Shown in pieces: positions 9,001 to 16,137 of a DNA stretch of 64,000 nucleotides. The translations under genes and the position numbers were made by a program. Location of the stretch: the NCBI RefSeq assembly GCF_007828835.1, contig NZ_VIVL01000001.1:1232001-1296000 (forward strand), given 5' to 3'. The stretch is from Variovorax beijingensis. GTDB lineage: Bacteria; Pseudomonadota; Gammaproteobacteria; Burkholderiales; Burkholderiaceae_C. The notes beneath the pieces were generated by a model that was given only the letters and a program-made list of their open reading frames with translations, did no database searches and was not told the DNA's origin. Positions within the stretch are counted from its first letter, which is position 1. Each line of letters starts with the position of its first letter.

Positions 9001-9434
9001 AGCTGTCGACGCTGCTGGCGAGCGGCAACAGCAGCTGGGCCGGGGTGCTGGGGGTGTCGCTGCCGCTGTTCGACTGGGGCCGCCGTTCGGCCAACATCAC
9101 GGCCAACGAGGAGCGGCTGGCAGCGGCCATGGCGTCCTATGAGCACGCAGCGCAGATGGCATTCCGCGAAACCGCCAACGCCCTGATTGCCGATGACCAC
9201 CTGCGCCCGCAGCTGGAGGCGCAGCAGGCCCGCGTGCAGGCGCTGGAGAAGGTGGCGAACATTGCGCGCACGCGCTTTCGCAGCGGCCTGGAAGACTACT
9301 TCGCGAGCCAGGATGCCCAGCGCGAGCTCTATGCCGAGCAGCAGCAGCTGATCGAGCTGCAGCTCAAGGAGGCCGTGAACATGGTCAACCTCTACAAGGC
9401 GCTAGGCGGAGGGTGGCAGGGCGCACAGGCCTGA
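6027..9434 (+). CDS. Fusion: cellulose-synthase-like GT2 with PilZ domain + NodT/OprM-type outer-membrane factor
   Basis: One uninterrupted frame of 1135 codons encodes two normally separate proteins. Residues 1 to about 640 are a processive family-2 glycosyltransferase. It has N-terminal membrane helices, VDVFICTYNEE (from residue 118), Asp153/154, DAD at 205-207, CED with Asp301, QRSRW (Gln337-Trp341), more membrane helices, and a PilZ-like region (about 540-640, RARTR then NIAADG) that may bind c-di-GMP. From about residue 661 comes a lipoprotein signal (hydrophobic run, lipobox VSGC, Cys683). About 450 residues with the TolC/NodT outer-membrane-factor pattern follow (VDWRSFVQDDELRGLI, SYELDFFGRQQS, RRPDLLAAYSRVEAAN, LPLFDWGRR). 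No stop lies between the halves; a GTG at 8007 could start the second half separately. Either signal peptidase II cleaves the fusion at Cys683 or internal initiation makes the exporter. Confidence 0.85.
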   Translation: MSHLIATPEFQLNALVAGLALLLMTWGRIDRISHRALFGALTALLLMRYAVWRVVATMPPSDLGFETLFAWVFLCFELTAIVYTLMSIHMLVRRRDNHQLADRGEALLRGRGAQVPAVDVFICTYNEELAVLEKTIIAAQAIDYPNLNVWVLDDTRRDWLREYCERKGVHYARRPDNSHAKAGNLNNGLRLSAGVTNAPYILVLDADFAPQRQIVYRMLGLFADRKVGLVQTPQFYYNADPIQHNLRATDSWVDEQRVFFDVLQPAKDAVDSAFCVGTSFIVRRDLITAAGGFPVGSVCEDIHTTYLLLRHGHITRWLGERLSNGLSAESIVDYINQRSRWCLGTVQLALLPDGPLRGRGFSFPARMHFLHGLLHWLGKPFMAMVMLAPALYWYAGVSVFHATPQAFASFGLPPLVMFWAYSYWISGRRCLPVFSEVSQLVAAMAVTSTLASAVLRPFGRPFKVTNKGLDRSKTVVHWKLVAMFGGLLVALQLGGASVALSGEALTPGDELNLVWTGIALLLCLAALMACVDLPRPEQEERFPWRARTRVRTAAGEGESRFVNIAADGALLEAKAPLKRLRVGQPLEVYVEPVGWLPARLAARSSAGAELRFAGTEAQREQLVSHVFNVPPSHVAVQVRPWKAASALLASAGFGSPGAGFVRLALRLLLLVLATCVVLVVSGCNLTPPLKQPDLTVPSQWPAGTTAPNAEPVDWRSFVQDDELRGLITTALAQNRDLRVYAARAREARAVYAGSRASLFPQIGLSGHAQRAQTTTQGSLSPLGNVPTDGRASSSFDIQAGVTSYELDFFGRQQSATQQTGALAEAGNKDFAAAHMNLVGEVSNAYLTLRADRALLALANANESGLAANADMIGRAKAVGGAAQLDVYRAQSLLQNARVKQEEFRMRVAQDLQWLNVLVGQPVSPDTGSARPWPQRSTAQVAAGLPSSLLQRRPDLLAAYSRVEAANSGVGAAKAAMLPTISLTALAGGVSRELSTLLASGNSSWAGVLGVSLPLFDWGRRSANITANEERLAAAMASYEHAAQMAFRETANALIADDHLRPQLEAQQARVQALEKVANIARTRFRSGLEDYFASQDAQRELYAEQQQLIELQLKEAVNMVNLYKALGGGWQGAQA

Positions 9435-9451
9435 GCCGCCCCCAGGGATGA

Positions 9452-9733
9452 TCAGCCCACCTGGTTGATGGCGTCCTTCAGCGCCTTGCCGGCCGCGAAT
9501 TTCGCGCTCTTGCTCGCCTTGATCGTGATCTGCTCGCCGGTCGACGGATTGCGGCCGGTGCGCTCTGCACGGTCGGCCACGCTGAAGGTGCCAAAGCCGA
9601 TCAGCTGCACGGTTTCGCCGCGCACCAGGGCGCGCGAGAGTTGTTCGAGCGCCGAGTCGAAGGCGCGGCCAGCGTCGGCCTTGCTGAGGTTGGTGTCTTC
9701 TGCGATGGCGGCGATGAGTTCGGTCTTGTTCAA
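9452..9733 (-). CDS. hupB: HU-family DNA-binding protein
   Basis: A basic nucleoid protein of 93 residues, the normal HU length. It contains NKTELIAAIAED at the N-terminus, then IGFGTFSVADRAERTGRNP and the DNA-binding arm signature RNPSTGEQITIKASK. HU bends and compacts DNA as a dimer. The start is taken as TTG at 9733: AAAGGA lies nine bases upstream, and translation from it gives the family's standard N-terminus with only one residue changed by the unusual start. An ATG further upstream would add a non-conserved extension. It converges with the exopolysaccharide fusion gene, with only 17 bases between the stops. Confidence 0.93.
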   Translation of the reverse strand: MNKTELIAAIAEDTNLSKADAGRAFDSALEQLSRALVRGETVQLIGFGTFSVADRAERTGRNPSTGEQITIKASKSAKFAAGKALKDAINQVG

Positions 9734-10050
9734 AACAGGAATTCCTTTCGATAGAACATTTGTGAAAACCACGGAGGGTCGTACCCGAGTTTGACCGAAT
9801 GCGGCGGCCGGATTCCCGCCTCGGCCTGCAGATGTGCTTCTAAATCTGCGGACCTGTGACGGATGTCCGCTTCGCGCATTCGTGAAGTACTGGGCAGAAC
9901 AGGAGGCTGGTTACTGTTTCTCACGTAAACCAAAGCTGATCGTGAAGCATTTCCTGTCTAAATGTTAGTAATTCACATATCTTCTGGCCTCGCTGACGGC
10001 CAGGGCGCCCATCCCAAGCAGCGCCAGACAATTTCAACCAAGGAGTCCGC
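9734..10050. other. 317-base divergent intergenic region between HU and a small lipoprotein gene
   Basis: No convincing gene. It separates two divergent genes, so it must hold both promoters. The part from about 9890 to 9990 is distinctly AT-richer than the rest. The short open frames here lack ribosome sites and a coding-like pattern. Confidence 0.5.
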
Positions 10051-10197
10051 ATGAAAAAAACAGCCGCCACCGTGATCTTCTCGTTTGCGATGACCTTGCT
10101 CCTGAGCGCTTGCGTCTACCCCGTGGTGGATCCGGGGCCAGGGCCGGGCAAGGGCGGTTTCTGCCCTCCTGGGCAAGCCAAGAAGGGCAACTGCTGA
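10051..10197 (+). CDS. Small lipoprotein (48 residues)
   Basis: A very short gene starting at an ATG with AAGGAG six bases upstream (10040-10045). The product has a lysine-rich start (MKKTA), a hydrophobic stretch and a lipobox LSAC, so it should be lipid-anchored at Cys21. The mature part is only about 28 residues, Pro/Gly-rich, with two further cysteines (GGFCPPGQAKKGNC) that could form a disulfide. Function unknown. It is the first of four small genes in a row on this strand. Confidence 0.75.
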   Translation: MKKTAATVIFSFAMTLLLSACVYPVVDPGPGPGKGGFCPPGQAKKGNC

Positions 10198-10297
10198 CCC
10201 GGTGTTCTTGTGCAGCCTGCGCGGGCGGCAGTGCCGCGCGCCAGGCCTGCCTGAATCGAAAGCCCGATCCGGGCCGGGAACACGAAGCCGCCACCTC

Positions 10298-10705
10298 ATG
10301 ACTTCTGCATACACGCTCCGCCAGAACCGGATCGCGCTCGTGGACTCCGACGCCCTGCAGCGCCTGTGCACCGGCAGTTCGCTGAAAGCCATCGGCATCG
10401 ACCACGCCTCCTTCGAGCATCTTCATGGCCTGATCGACGCCGCCCGTGAAGGGCGGCGCTTCGATGCGATTCTTCTTGGACTGCACGCGGATGCAGCGCC
10501 GGTCGTGGCGCTCATTGCCGACGTGTGGAGCGCGCTCGGCCAGCGTGTTCACGTGTTTTTCATGGCGCATCCGACCGAACTGCCCCACGTGCGGGAGGCG
10601 CTTTCGCGCTCGGCTGTCAGCGGATGGCGTTCGCAGGTGATTCTTTCCCCTGCGAGCGATGCCGAATTGCGCGCCGTCTTTCATGGCAAGGGATTTCATG
10701 CGTAG
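10298..10705 (+). CDS. Uncharacterised protein, receiver-like fold possible
   Basis: A protein of 135 residues that I do not recognise firmly. It begins RIALVDSDALQRL and continues with FDAILLGLHADAAPV, a rhythm resembling the first strands of a response-regulator receiver domain, but without a DNA-binding or output domain. The phosphoacceptor Asp position is unclear (LLGLH where LLDL is expected), so it may be a degenerate, non-phosphorylated receiver. The ATG at 10298 is preceded by a weak ribosome site. Its end overlaps the next gene by eight bases, suggesting coupling. Confidence 0.5.
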   Translation: MTSAYTLRQNRIALVDSDALQRLCTGSSLKAIGIDHASFEHLHGLIDAAREGRRFDAILLGLHADAAPVVALIADVWSALGQRVHVFFMAHPTELPHVREALSRSAVSGWRSQVILSPASDAELRAVFHGKGFHA

Positions 10706-10943
10706 TCCGTTCCTCGGAGACCTGAGTCCGGACGAGCCGCCTCCACCGCCCGAGCGGCCGGTCTGGCTGGCCTTGCTGCCCGTGCTCCTGTACGTTCTGG
10801 CGGCCATTTGCTTCCTGGCCCTGGCCATGCGTGTGCCGAACATCGTTGCCGCGGCCCTGTTCGTGACCGCGGCCATCGTGTCGCTCGGGGCGGGCCTCAT
10901 GCTCGGCTTGAGCCTGTGGCTCTTCCCGGAGCTTCCGCGCTAG
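10698..10943 (+). CDS. Small two-helix membrane protein
   Basis: A protein of 81 residues with a proline-rich cytoplasmic-like start (DEPPPPPERP) and two hydrophobic helices (WLALLPVLLYVLAAICFLAL and ALFVTAAIVSLGAGLMLGLS). The ATG at 10698 has an AAGGGA site just upstream and overlaps the end of the previous gene. No family recognised. Confidence 0.55.
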   Translation: MRSPFLGDLSPDEPPPPPERPVWLALLPVLLYVLAAICFLALAMRVPNIVAAALFVTAAIVSLGAGLMLGLSLWLFPELPR

Positions 10944-10963
10944 TGTTCTTCTGCCGCTTCGCA

Positions 10964-11230
10964 ATGACAACGATCAAGAAGCCCGAACCGTCGATCTTCC
11001 GCATCCAGGACTGGCGCGGAACCTTGATTGCCGCCCTGGTCGGCCTCCTGATCGTGATGGCCGTGGTCATGAAGTGGCTGGTCGAATTCCAGGTTTCGGC
11101 GGCGCAGGAGCGCCGCTCGCTCGAGGCGCTTGCCCGCCGGGCCGAGGCGCACTGCTTCGGACTCGCAATGCATCGCGCCACGCAGGCCTGCCTGGCGCAG
11201 CGTGCGGTCCAGGCCAATCTCGCAAAATAG
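10964..11230 (+). CDS. Small single-pass membrane protein
   Basis: A protein of 88 residues with one membrane helix (LIAALVGLLIVMAVVMKWLV, about residues 22-41) and an Ala/Arg-rich helical tail containing two cysteines. It follows the preceding membrane-protein gene by 20 bases and ends 33 bases before the convergent AsmA-family gene. Function unknown. The coding case rests on gene spacing and the clean hydrophobic helix. Confidence 0.5.
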   Translation: MTTIKKPEPSIFRIQDWRGTLIAALVGLLIVMAVVMKWLVEFQVSAAQERRSLEALARRAEAHCFGLAMHRATQACLAQRAVQANLAK

Positions 11231-11263
11231 AAAGTGCCTTGAGGTCCGCAGGTCCGCGGCGCC

Positions 11264-13270
11264 CTAGCGTGCCTTGGGCTGCCTGCCGGCCTTCGGCTTC
11301 TGGCGCGCGGCAGCCTCCAGCGGCGCGCATTGCGCGAACTCCTGCGAGCCCATGTTCAACAGCGGCAGCAGCGCGGCAGCGGGCGCCACCGCGCCCAGCG
11401 CAATCGCCGAGCCCAGCTTGAGCGCCACGGCGCCCTTGTCGACGCCGACGTCGGGGTTCTTGAACGTGCCCTTGACGTACAGCGGCGAGCGCAGCGACAG
11501 CACGCGCAGCGCCTTGTTCCGCGGCTGGATCTCCAGCGCGAGCTGTTCCCTGGAAAGATCGATGAGCCCGGTCACGTTGACCACCGATTCGTCCGTGTCC
11601 AGCACGAAGGAGCGCGCCTGCATGACGCCCTGCGTCACCTTGAAGTCGCTCGCAAGGCAGTTCAGCTGGACCTGCCTGTCGCCGAACAGCTGGGTTGCCA
11701 CCACGCTGCCGATGTTCAGCCCCATGGCCTCGAGCAGGAACTTGCTCACCGTGCCCTTGCTCACCAGCGCCTTCACCTCGCCGTCGGACGTGCCCAGCAA
11801 GGCCGCGACGGAGTTGCCGGAGGCGGAAAGCGCTGCGTCGCCGCCGACTTCGCCCAGGCTGGCCTGCAAGGTGTCGAGCGTTGGAAAGAGTTCCTTGATC
11901 CTGAGCCGGCGCGCCGACAGCTGCAGGTTGGCGCGGATCGGGTCCTGGCTGCCGTCGAGCCTGACCGTGGCGGCCAGGGTGCCGCCCGCCACGCCAAAGC
12001 TCAATGGCGTGAGCGAGAGCACGCTGTCCTTCAGATGAAGATCCGCCACCAGGCTGTCGATGGGCAGGTCCTTCGCATGGAGGATCTTGCGGCCGGCAAA
12101 CTTGACGTCCGCATCGATGCTGCCCCAGCTTGCGGTGTCGAACTTCTCCACCGGCAGCACCTTGCCCGCCGGCTGGACGGCCGGGGCGCCCCGCTTGGCC
12201 TTGCTCGCGTTCGAATCGGCGCCGATCAGCGGCGCCAGGTCTTCCAGCCGCAGCTGGTTGGACTGCACCTGGCCGCGCAGCAGCGGCCGCGGCTGCTGCG
12301 CGACGTATTCCAGCGTGCCCGCAATGTCGCTGGCACCCACGCGGCCCTTGAAGTTCTCGTACAGCCAGCGCCCGCCGGCCTTGTCGAGCTTGCCGACCAG
12401 ATGGCCTTCGGTGCTGAACGGCGGCGTGTTGGGCAGCGTGATGCCGGTGATGGGATACAGATGCGCCATGCTCGCGCCCGAAAGCTTGAGCCGAAGGTCC
12501 AGTGCCGCCAGCGCGTCGGGCTTGGTCAGCGTGCCGGCGATGTCGATGCGCGTGGCACCCACCTGCACGCCGGCCTGCAACGGATAGGGCTTCGTGTCCT
12601 GCTGCAGCGAGAGCACCGCGCCGGCCTTGCCGCTTCCCTTCACAGGCGCCTGGCGGAAGGTCCCGCCGAGCTTCCAGCCGATGCCATAGCCCTCGGCGCT
12701 TTCCGCGGGCAGGCTGTCGATGTCGACCTTGAGATCGAGCCTTGCGGTTGCATCGGCAAGCTTCACCGTGCCGTGGCTCAGCACCAGCCGCTGCAGGTCG
12801 AGCTTCCATGGCGAGGGCTCCGCGCCGCCGGCTGCCAGCGTCCAGTTGTTCTTGCCGTCCGCGGTACGTTCGAGCGAAAGAACGGGGCCGGCGAGCTCGA
12901 GCGTGGGAATGCGGATCGTGTGGTTCAACAGGGGCAGCGGGTTCAGCGAGAAGCTCAGCTGCCTGATCTCGGCCAGGTGCGGGCCGGTCTTGCCCCAATC
13001 GGCATTGCCCAGCGTGATGTCCTGTGCGCTCAGCCTCGGCCAGGGCACCCAGCGGCGCCAGCCTGTTTCGGCTTCGGGGCTCGACCATTGCAGGACCAGG
13101 TCGCCGCGGATCGCGAACGGGCGGCCCGTCGCTTCGCTCACGCGCTGGTTGATCCATGGCCTGGCGCGGTTCCAGTGGAAGCTCAGGAGGGCCGCGATGC
13201 ACAGCGCCGCCAGGGCCGACAGCAGAAGCAGGCCCCAGCCCACGGCGCGGGAAAACATCGATGATTTCAT
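11264..13270 (-). CDS. AsmA-family protein
   Basis: A large envelope protein of 668 residues. It has one N-terminal anchor (VGWGLLLLSALAALCIAALL) and then the AsmA N-terminal signature (INQRVSEATGRPFAIRGDL). The rest is a long repetitive beta-rich periplasmic region ending in the AsmA C-terminal domain (LDTDESVVNVTGLIDLSREQLAL). AsmA-like proteins form bridge-like grooves implicated in phospholipid transport to the outer membrane and in outer-membrane assembly. The ATG at 13270 has GGGAG upstream. It is transcribed alone and ends in a basic tail (KPKAGRQPKAR). Confidence 0.85.
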   Translation of the reverse strand: MKSSMFSRAVGWGLLLLSALAALCIAALLSFHWNRARPWINQRVSEATGRPFAIRGDLVLQWSSPEAETGWRRWVPWPRLSAQDITLGNADWGKTGPHLAEIRQLSFSLNPLPLLNHTIRIPTLELAGPVLSLERTADGKNNWTLAAGGAEPSPWKLDLQRLVLSHGTVKLADATARLDLKVDIDSLPAESAEGYGIGWKLGGTFRQAPVKGSGKAGAVLSLQQDTKPYPLQAGVQVGATRIDIAGTLTKPDALAALDLRLKLSGASMAHLYPITGITLPNTPPFSTEGHLVGKLDKAGGRWLYENFKGRVGASDIAGTLEYVAQQPRPLLRGQVQSNQLRLEDLAPLIGADSNASKAKRGAPAVQPAGKVLPVEKFDTASWGSIDADVKFAGRKILHAKDLPIDSLVADLHLKDSVLSLTPLSFGVAGGTLAATVRLDGSQDPIRANLQLSARRLRIKELFPTLDTLQASLGEVGGDAALSASGNSVAALLGTSDGEVKALVSKGTVSKFLLEAMGLNIGSVVATQLFGDRQVQLNCLASDFKVTQGVMQARSFVLDTDESVVNVTGLIDLSREQLALEIQPRNKALRVLSLRSPLYVKGTFKNPDVGVDKGAVALKLGSAIALGAVAPAAALLPLLNMGSQEFAQCAPLEAAARQKPKAGRQPKAR

Positions 13271-13413
13271 TTTCACTCCCTTGAAACGGCCCTTGCGCAA
13301 TGCAGCCATTGCAGGGCACTGTACCTTCCGCAGCCCTGCGCGGGCTGCGAATGGCAGTCAGGGGGTGAGTCGCCCCGGGAGCGGCGCGTTCACGAGGGGC
13401 GGCCGATGCCTGC

Positions 13414-13446
13414 GCCCGATCGTGAAAAATTTCACTTCGATCGGGC
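13414..13446 (-). terminator. Strong hairpin after the universal stress protein gene
   Basis: The arms GCCCGATCG-TGAAA (13414-13427) and TTTCA-CTT-CGATCGGGC (13430-13446) pair almost perfectly, with one three-base bulge. The stem starts three bases after the stop codon of the stress protein gene. There is no clear T-run, so it may stop transcription with Rho or protect the 3' end. Confidence 0.6.
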
Positions 13447-13448
13447 TT

Positions 13449-13895
13449 CTACCGCAGCACCAGCACCGGAATGTGCGAGTGGGTCAGCACATGCAGTGTC
13501 TCGCTGCCCATCAGCAGCCGCGCCAGGCTGCGCCGGCCGTGCGAGGCCATCACGATCAGGTCGCACTCCTGGTTCTTGGCCGTGGCGATGATGGCTTCCG
13601 CCACCTGGTTGGACTTCATGACGATGGCCTGCGCACTGCGCACGCCTCTGGCGACCGCGGCGTTCCTGACCGCATCGACCAGGCGCTGTGCGGACTGCTC
13701 CACCTGTTCCTGCGAGGCTTCGATTTCGCGCTGGTTCAGCACCATCGAGCCTTCGAAATAGCCATAAGGCTGGAGGTGCGCGACGGTGACGCTCACCAGT
13801 TCGGCACCCGCCAGCAGCGCCAGGTCGATGGCAGTGGCGACCGCCTGCTCGGAGAGCGAAGAGCCATCGGTGGGGACGAGGATGCGCTTGTACAT
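13449..13895 (-). CDS. Universal stress protein, UspA family
   Basis: A single-domain UspA protein of 148 residues. It begins MYKRILVPTDGSS, has the nucleotide-site residues DLIVMASHGRRSLARLLMGS, and ends HIPVLVLR. The G-2x-G-9x-G(S/T) ATP-binding motif is recognisable as SHGRRSLARLLMGSET, although spacing differs slightly. The ATG at 13895 has AAGGAG upstream at good spacing. Monocistronic, with its own hairpin. Confidence 0.92.
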   Translation of the reverse strand: MYKRILVPTDGSSLSEQAVATAIDLALLAGAELVSVTVAHLQPYGYFEGSMVLNQREIEASQEQVEQSAQRLVDAVRNAAVARGVRSAQAIVMKSNQVAEAIIATAKNQECDLIVMASHGRRSLARLLMGSETLHVLTHSHIPVLVLR

Positions 13896-14034
13896 GGCCG
13901 GCTCCTTGGCCCCCGGCACTGCGGGTGCCTTCGCATTTCAGTCTAGTTCCCGGGCATGGGCGCTACAAGCAAAGAAGCTGGGCTCCCGCCCCTAATCGCA
14001 AACGACGGGAGCGGCCTGTGCCGCAATGTCCCGA

Positions 14035-15258
14035 TCAGTTTGCTTTCAGCTTCCGGCCGCCGAGTGGAAGGCGCCAGAGTTCGTAGCGCTCCTGCCCGTT
14101 CTTGACCGAACTCGCGAAATGTTCGTTCAACGCGCTCGAGGTGAAGACCAGGGCGCCGTCCGGATGAATGGCGGGCGTGTCAGGCCAGCGTACGCCGTCG
14201 TCCGATGCGATCAGCGACATCGCCTGCGTGCGCGGGTCGTAGCGCACGATGCCGTTGCGCGTCACGTCGGTGATGTAGAGGCGGCCCCTCGCGTCGGTCA
14301 CGATGCCGTCGGTGTTGCCGCCCACCGCGCCGAGGTCGCGGATTGCGGCAGCGATCTGTTGATCGCTTGCATCGGCCTTGCGCAGGATCGCGGTCCGAAG
14401 CGACCGGACGTGGGTCCCCGTTGTCACCGTCCAGTACAGCGTGAGGCCGTCCGGCGACAGCGCGATGCCGTTGATGCCGAGCAGCAACGGATTGCCAGGC
14501 CACACCTCGGTGCCGTGGGACATGACCTTCACACCAGGTTCGATCTGCAGGGCCGGATGCTTGTCCAGCACGCGTCGCGCCTGGCCCGAGGCGAAGTCCA
14601 CCACGATCAGGCCCACCATGTTGTTCGGCGCGCTGCGCATGCCGCTGTCGGAGATGTAGGCGACGCGGCGTCGCTCGTCCACCGCAATGTCGTTGAGGAA
14701 GCTGCCACTGCGGTCCGCCACGCCGTCCAGCGCAATGCGCTTCACTGTTCGCCCGGTTTGCAGGTCGAGCACCAGCACCTTCTGCGCGCCCGCCGGTGCC
14801 TCGGACTCGCCGGCGACGAAGCCCATGTCAAGGGCCCACAGCCAGCCGTTCTTGCGGTCGACGTGGAAGCCCAGCACGTTGCGCAGGCTCCGGTCGGGCG
14901 CTCCCGTCACGGCGTTGCCGGCGGTCGAAGGAAATGCCGTCAGTCGCGCCGGTCCGCTTTGCGCCCGGGTGTCCAGTGTGCTGAGCGTTGCCAGCGCGCC
15001 AGCGGACACCAGGCGCGGCGTGCTGACGTAGGCCGTGCCTTGAGCATCGAAGTGCAGCCCGGCGATCGGTGCGTCGACCGATGCGGCGAACGGTGCCGGG
15101 TCTGCGCCGTCCCTCGGCTTTTCCCAACTCACGCCGGCGTAGCTGCGCCAGCGTTCGAGCGGCGCGGTATCGGTGGCGTGACCCGTGGTGGTGGAGAGGA
15201 TGGCCAGGACGGCCAGCGCGATGGAAGCGAGTTTGGGCACAACGAGAGGAGATGACAC
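14035..15258 (-). CDS. Secreted major royal jelly/yellow-family protein
   Basis: A protein of 407 residues with a signal peptide (ASIALAVLAILSTTTGHA). The mature part matches the yellow/MRJP beta-propeller family: SLRNVLGFHVDRKNGWLWALD, FLNDIAVDERRRVAYISDSG, GINGIALSPDGLTLYWT, GNTDGIVTDARGRLYITD. These resemble gluconolactonase/SMP-30-like six-bladed propellers; bacterial members have no settled substrate. It starts at GTG (15258) with GGAG eight bases upstream. It follows an SDR gene on the same strand by 14 bases and is probably co-transcribed with it. Confidence 0.82.
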   Translation of the reverse strand: MSSPLVVPKLASIALAVLAILSTTTGHATDTAPLERWRSYAGVSWEKPRDGADPAPFAASVDAPIAGLHFDAQGTAYVSTPRLVSAGALATLSTLDTRAQSGPARLTAFPSTAGNAVTGAPDRSLRNVLGFHVDRKNGWLWALDMGFVAGESEAPAGAQKVLVLDLQTGRTVKRIALDGVADRSGSFLNDIAVDERRRVAYISDSGMRSAPNNMVGLIVVDFASGQARRVLDKHPALQIEPGVKVMSHGTEVWPGNPLLLGINGIALSPDGLTLYWTVTTGTHVRSLRTAILRKADASDQQIAAAIRDLGAVGGNTDGIVTDARGRLYITDVTRNGIVRYDPRTQAMSLIASDDGVRWPDTPAIHPDGALVFTSSALNEHFASSVKNGQERYELWRLPLGGRKLKAN

Positions 15259-15272
15259 GGTGAATCTCCGGG

Positions 15273-16067
15273 TCAGAGGATTGAACGGAAGGTGCCGCCT
15301 TCGACACGCACGGCGGCGCCGTTGGACGCAGCGCCCAGGGGGCTGGCCAGCAGCGCCACCATGGCCGCGATCTCGTCTGGTTCGATCATGCGGGCAATCA
15401 GCGAACTGGGCCGGTAGGTCTGGAAGAAATGGGTTTCGATTTCGGCATCGTTCATGCCGGCGCGTGGCGCCGTCTGCCGCAGGTAGTCCACGATGCCTTC
15501 GGAGCGGGTGGCGGCAGGCAGCACGCTGTTGACGGTGACGCCGGTGCCCTTGGTCAACTCGGCCATGCCGCGCGACACCGCGAGCTGCGCCGACTTGCTG
15601 ACACCGTAGTGCACCATGTCCGGCGGTGTGAATGCACCGACCTCGCTCGACATGAAGATCACCCGTCCCCAGTTTCTCTGCAGCATGCGCGGGAAATAGT
15701 GGCGCGACAGGCGCACGCCCGACATCACGTTGACGTCGATCATGCGAAGCCAGTCTTCGTCGGTGATTTCGGCGAAGGGCTTGGCTTCGTAGAAGCCCAG
15801 GTTGTTCACGAGGATGTCCGTGTCCGGCTGCGCCTCGATCAGCTGCGCCGCGCCGTGTGTGGTGCTCGGGTCGGCGACCACGACCGTCACCTTGCTGCCC
15901 GGCGCGGCGGCCGCGATCCGGCCCGCCGCGGCATCCAGTTTGTCGCGGCTGCGCCCGGTGATCGTGACCGACACGCCTTCGCGCGCCAGGGTGCTGGCGA
16001 TGGCCAGTCCGATGCCGGCCGTCGCGCCGGTGACGATGGCAGTCTTGCCCTTGAGTTGCAGATCCAT
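15273..16067 (-). CDS. SDR-family oxidoreductase
   Basis: A classical short-chain dehydrogenase of 264 residues. It shows the cofactor motif TGATAGIG near the N-terminus, the NNLG motif, catalytic Ser in FMSSEVGA, and YGVSK for the Tyr/Lys pair. Arg in GRSRDKL after the second strand suggests preference for NADPH. The start has AAGGAAC upstream. Gene order DJ-1-like, SDR, MRJP-like suggests one stress- or metabolite-responsive operon controlled by the divergent LysR gene. Confidence 0.9.
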   Translation of the reverse strand: MDLQLKGKTAIVTGATAGIGLAIASTLAREGVSVTITGRSRDKLDAAAGRIAAAAPGSKVTVVVADPSTTHGAAQLIEAQPDTDILVNNLGFYEAKPFAEITDEDWLRMIDVNVMSGVRLSRHYFPRMLQRNWGRVIFMSSEVGAFTPPDMVHYGVSKSAQLAVSRGMAELTKGTGVTVNSVLPAATRSEGIVDYLRQTAPRAGMNDAEIETHFFQTYRPSSLIARMIEPDEIAAMVALLASPLGAASNGAAVRVEGGTFRSIL

Positions 16068-16137
16068 GATGGGTTCCTTGATAGATTTATTTCAGGCGCT
16101 CGAGCAGCTCGAGGCCCACGCTGAAGACGCGTCGCGT

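Noticed and set aside
9730..9933. Possible 67-residue gene on the minus strand upstream of HU
   Set aside because: No ribosome site or recognisable motif, and it overlaps the HU promoter region.
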